Of a DNA stretch of 64,000 nucleotides, positions 63,248 to 64,000 are shown piece after piece. Both the position numbers and the translations under genes were made by a program. Each line of letters opens with the position of its first letter. The first letter of the stretch is position 1. Source of the DNA: Sphingomonas alpina (GTDB lineage Bacteria; Pseudomonadota; Alphaproteobacteria; Sphingomonadales; Sphingomonadaceae); NCBI RefSeq assembly GCF_014490665.1, contig NZ_CP061038.1, positions 4,176,501 through 4,240,500 on the forward strand, given 5' to 3'. Below the pieces are notes generated by a model, which was given only the letters and a program-made list of their open reading frames with translations, had not been told where the DNA came from and made no database searches.

Positions 63248-64000
63248 ATGATCATCATCGACGGATCGGAAGGCGAAGGCGGGGGGCAGATCGTGCGCAA
63301 TGCGTGCGCGCTGTCGCTTGTCACCGGCCAGCCGTTCCAGATCACCAATGTGCGCGGCAAGCGGTCGAAGCCGGGGCTGATGCGTCAGCATGTCACCGCG
63401 GTCGAGGCCGCGCGCACGATCGGCAGCGGCGACTGCGACGGGCTGGCGGTCGGGTCGGGCGAGCTTGCCTTCCGGCCTGGCACGGTCGTGCCCGGCGAGT
63501 ATCGCTTCGCGGTCGGCACCGCCGGCAGCACCAGCCTGGTGCTGCAGACGGTCCTGATGCCGCTGATCCTGGCCGGCGCGCCGTCGCGGCTGATCCTCGA
63601 AGGCGGCACGCACAACATGATGGCGCCGCCGTTCGACTTCATCGCCCGCACCTTCCTGCCGATCGTCAATCGCATGGGGCCGACGGTCGACGCGCGTCTG
63701 ATCAAGCACGGTTTCTACCCGCGCGGCGGTGGCCGGATCGAAGTCGACATCACGCCGGCGCCGCTGCGGCCGATCGACTGTGTCGAGCGCGGCGCGCTGC
63801 TGTCACGCTCGGCGCTGGCGATGTTCGCCGGCCTGCCATTCGAGGTCGCCGATCGCGAGATCGCGACTGCGAAGAAGCTGCTCGGCTGGCCCGAGGAGGT
63901 ATTCGCGGTGCGCCAGCTGCCCGAGGAGCAGGGGCCGGGCAACATCCTGCTGCTCGAGGCAGCCTATGAGCATGTCACCGAAATCGTCAGCGGTTTCGGC
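63248..64000 (+). CDS. rtcA: RNA 3'-terminal phosphate cyclase RtcA (partial, right edge)
   Basis: The first 251 codons of a protein of usually about 340 residues, cut by the window end. It opens with DGSEGEGGGQIVRNACALS and RGKRSKPGLMRQHVTA, both hallmarks of RtcA, and continues with GTAGSTSLVLQ and GGTHNMMAPPFDF. RtcA uses ATP to make 2',3'-cyclic phosphate at RNA 3' ends; the catalytic His lies in the missing C-terminal part. No strong ribosome site precedes the ATG. Confidence 0.93.
   Translation, partial: MIIIDGSEGEGGGQIVRNACALSLVTGQPFQITNVRGKRSKPGLMRQHVTAVEAARTIGSGDCDGLAVGSGELAFRPGTVVPGEYRFAVGTAGSTSLVLQTVLMPLILAGAPSRLILEGGTHNMMAPPFDFIARTFLPIVNRMGPTVDARLIKHGFYPRGGGRIEVDITPAPLRPIDCVERGALLSRSALAMFAGLPFEVADREIATAKKLLGWPEEVFAVRQLPEEQGPGNILLLEAAYEHVTEIVSGFG

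Overview
The window is high-GC (about 64%), densely packed bacterial DNA that looks like a member of the Sphingomonadaceae (Alphaproteobacteria). Supporting signs are a permuted two-piece tmRNA with an ANDNEALAIAA tag, several TonB-dependent receptors paired with glycan-degrading enzymes, GC-rich hairpin repeats between genes, and very tight gene spacing. This placement rests on gene content and style only.

Layout. 1-8.1 kb: the N-terminal half of a phage terminase small subunit at the left edge, a small secreted protein, an SGNH hydrolase, a low-GC gap, then an unrecognised 951-aa protein followed by two tandem paralogous HExxH metallopeptidase-like proteins. 8.2-11.3 kb (minus): lemA, three TPM-domain proteins and a NUDIX hydrolase in one coupled operon. 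11.3-16.2 kb: mscL, an Rrf2 regulator, tmRNA, a DUF4345-like membrane protein, an MBL-fold hydrolase and a membrane-anchored sulfatase. 16.3-28.6 kb: a complete N-acetylglucosamine/chitooligosaccharide locus (nagA, nagB-II and a GntR regulator on minus; TonB receptor, GH20 hexosaminidase, fused IIA-HPr-EI and NagE on plus). 29.0-37.1 kb: L-rhamnose catabolism (rhaT, lldD, rhaB on minus; frameshifted rhaEW, rhaI, DeoR-type regulator on plus).

37.3-44.2 kb is the most unusual part: two 37-aa peptide genes sharing an MTFEEI leader, an M50 membrane protease with a PqqD-like N-terminus, a ThiF/E1-like enzyme fused to a membrane domain, a 60-aa two-TM protein, a Yip1-like protein and a complete MacAB-type exporter. 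I read it as an undescribed RiPP or bacteriocin-like maturation and export cassette with no YcaO, radical SAM or lanthipeptide enzyme.

44.2-59.3 kb (minus): a TonB receptor, a small secreted protein and a translationally coupled operon with a GH78 rhamnosidase, a carboxylesterase, an alpha/beta hydrolase, a tannase/feruloyl esterase, an acyl-CoA ligase, a small exported protein and a GH3 glucosidase. This suggests breakdown of acylated, rhamnosylated plant phenolic glycosides, with the released rhamnose feeding the rha operon. 59.6-64 kb: RNA repair (rtcR; a sigma-54 promoter; a tRNA-Pro(TGG) gene; rtcB; a Cys-rich protein; the start of rtcA). The tRNA inside the RtcR-controlled unit is the second most interesting feature.
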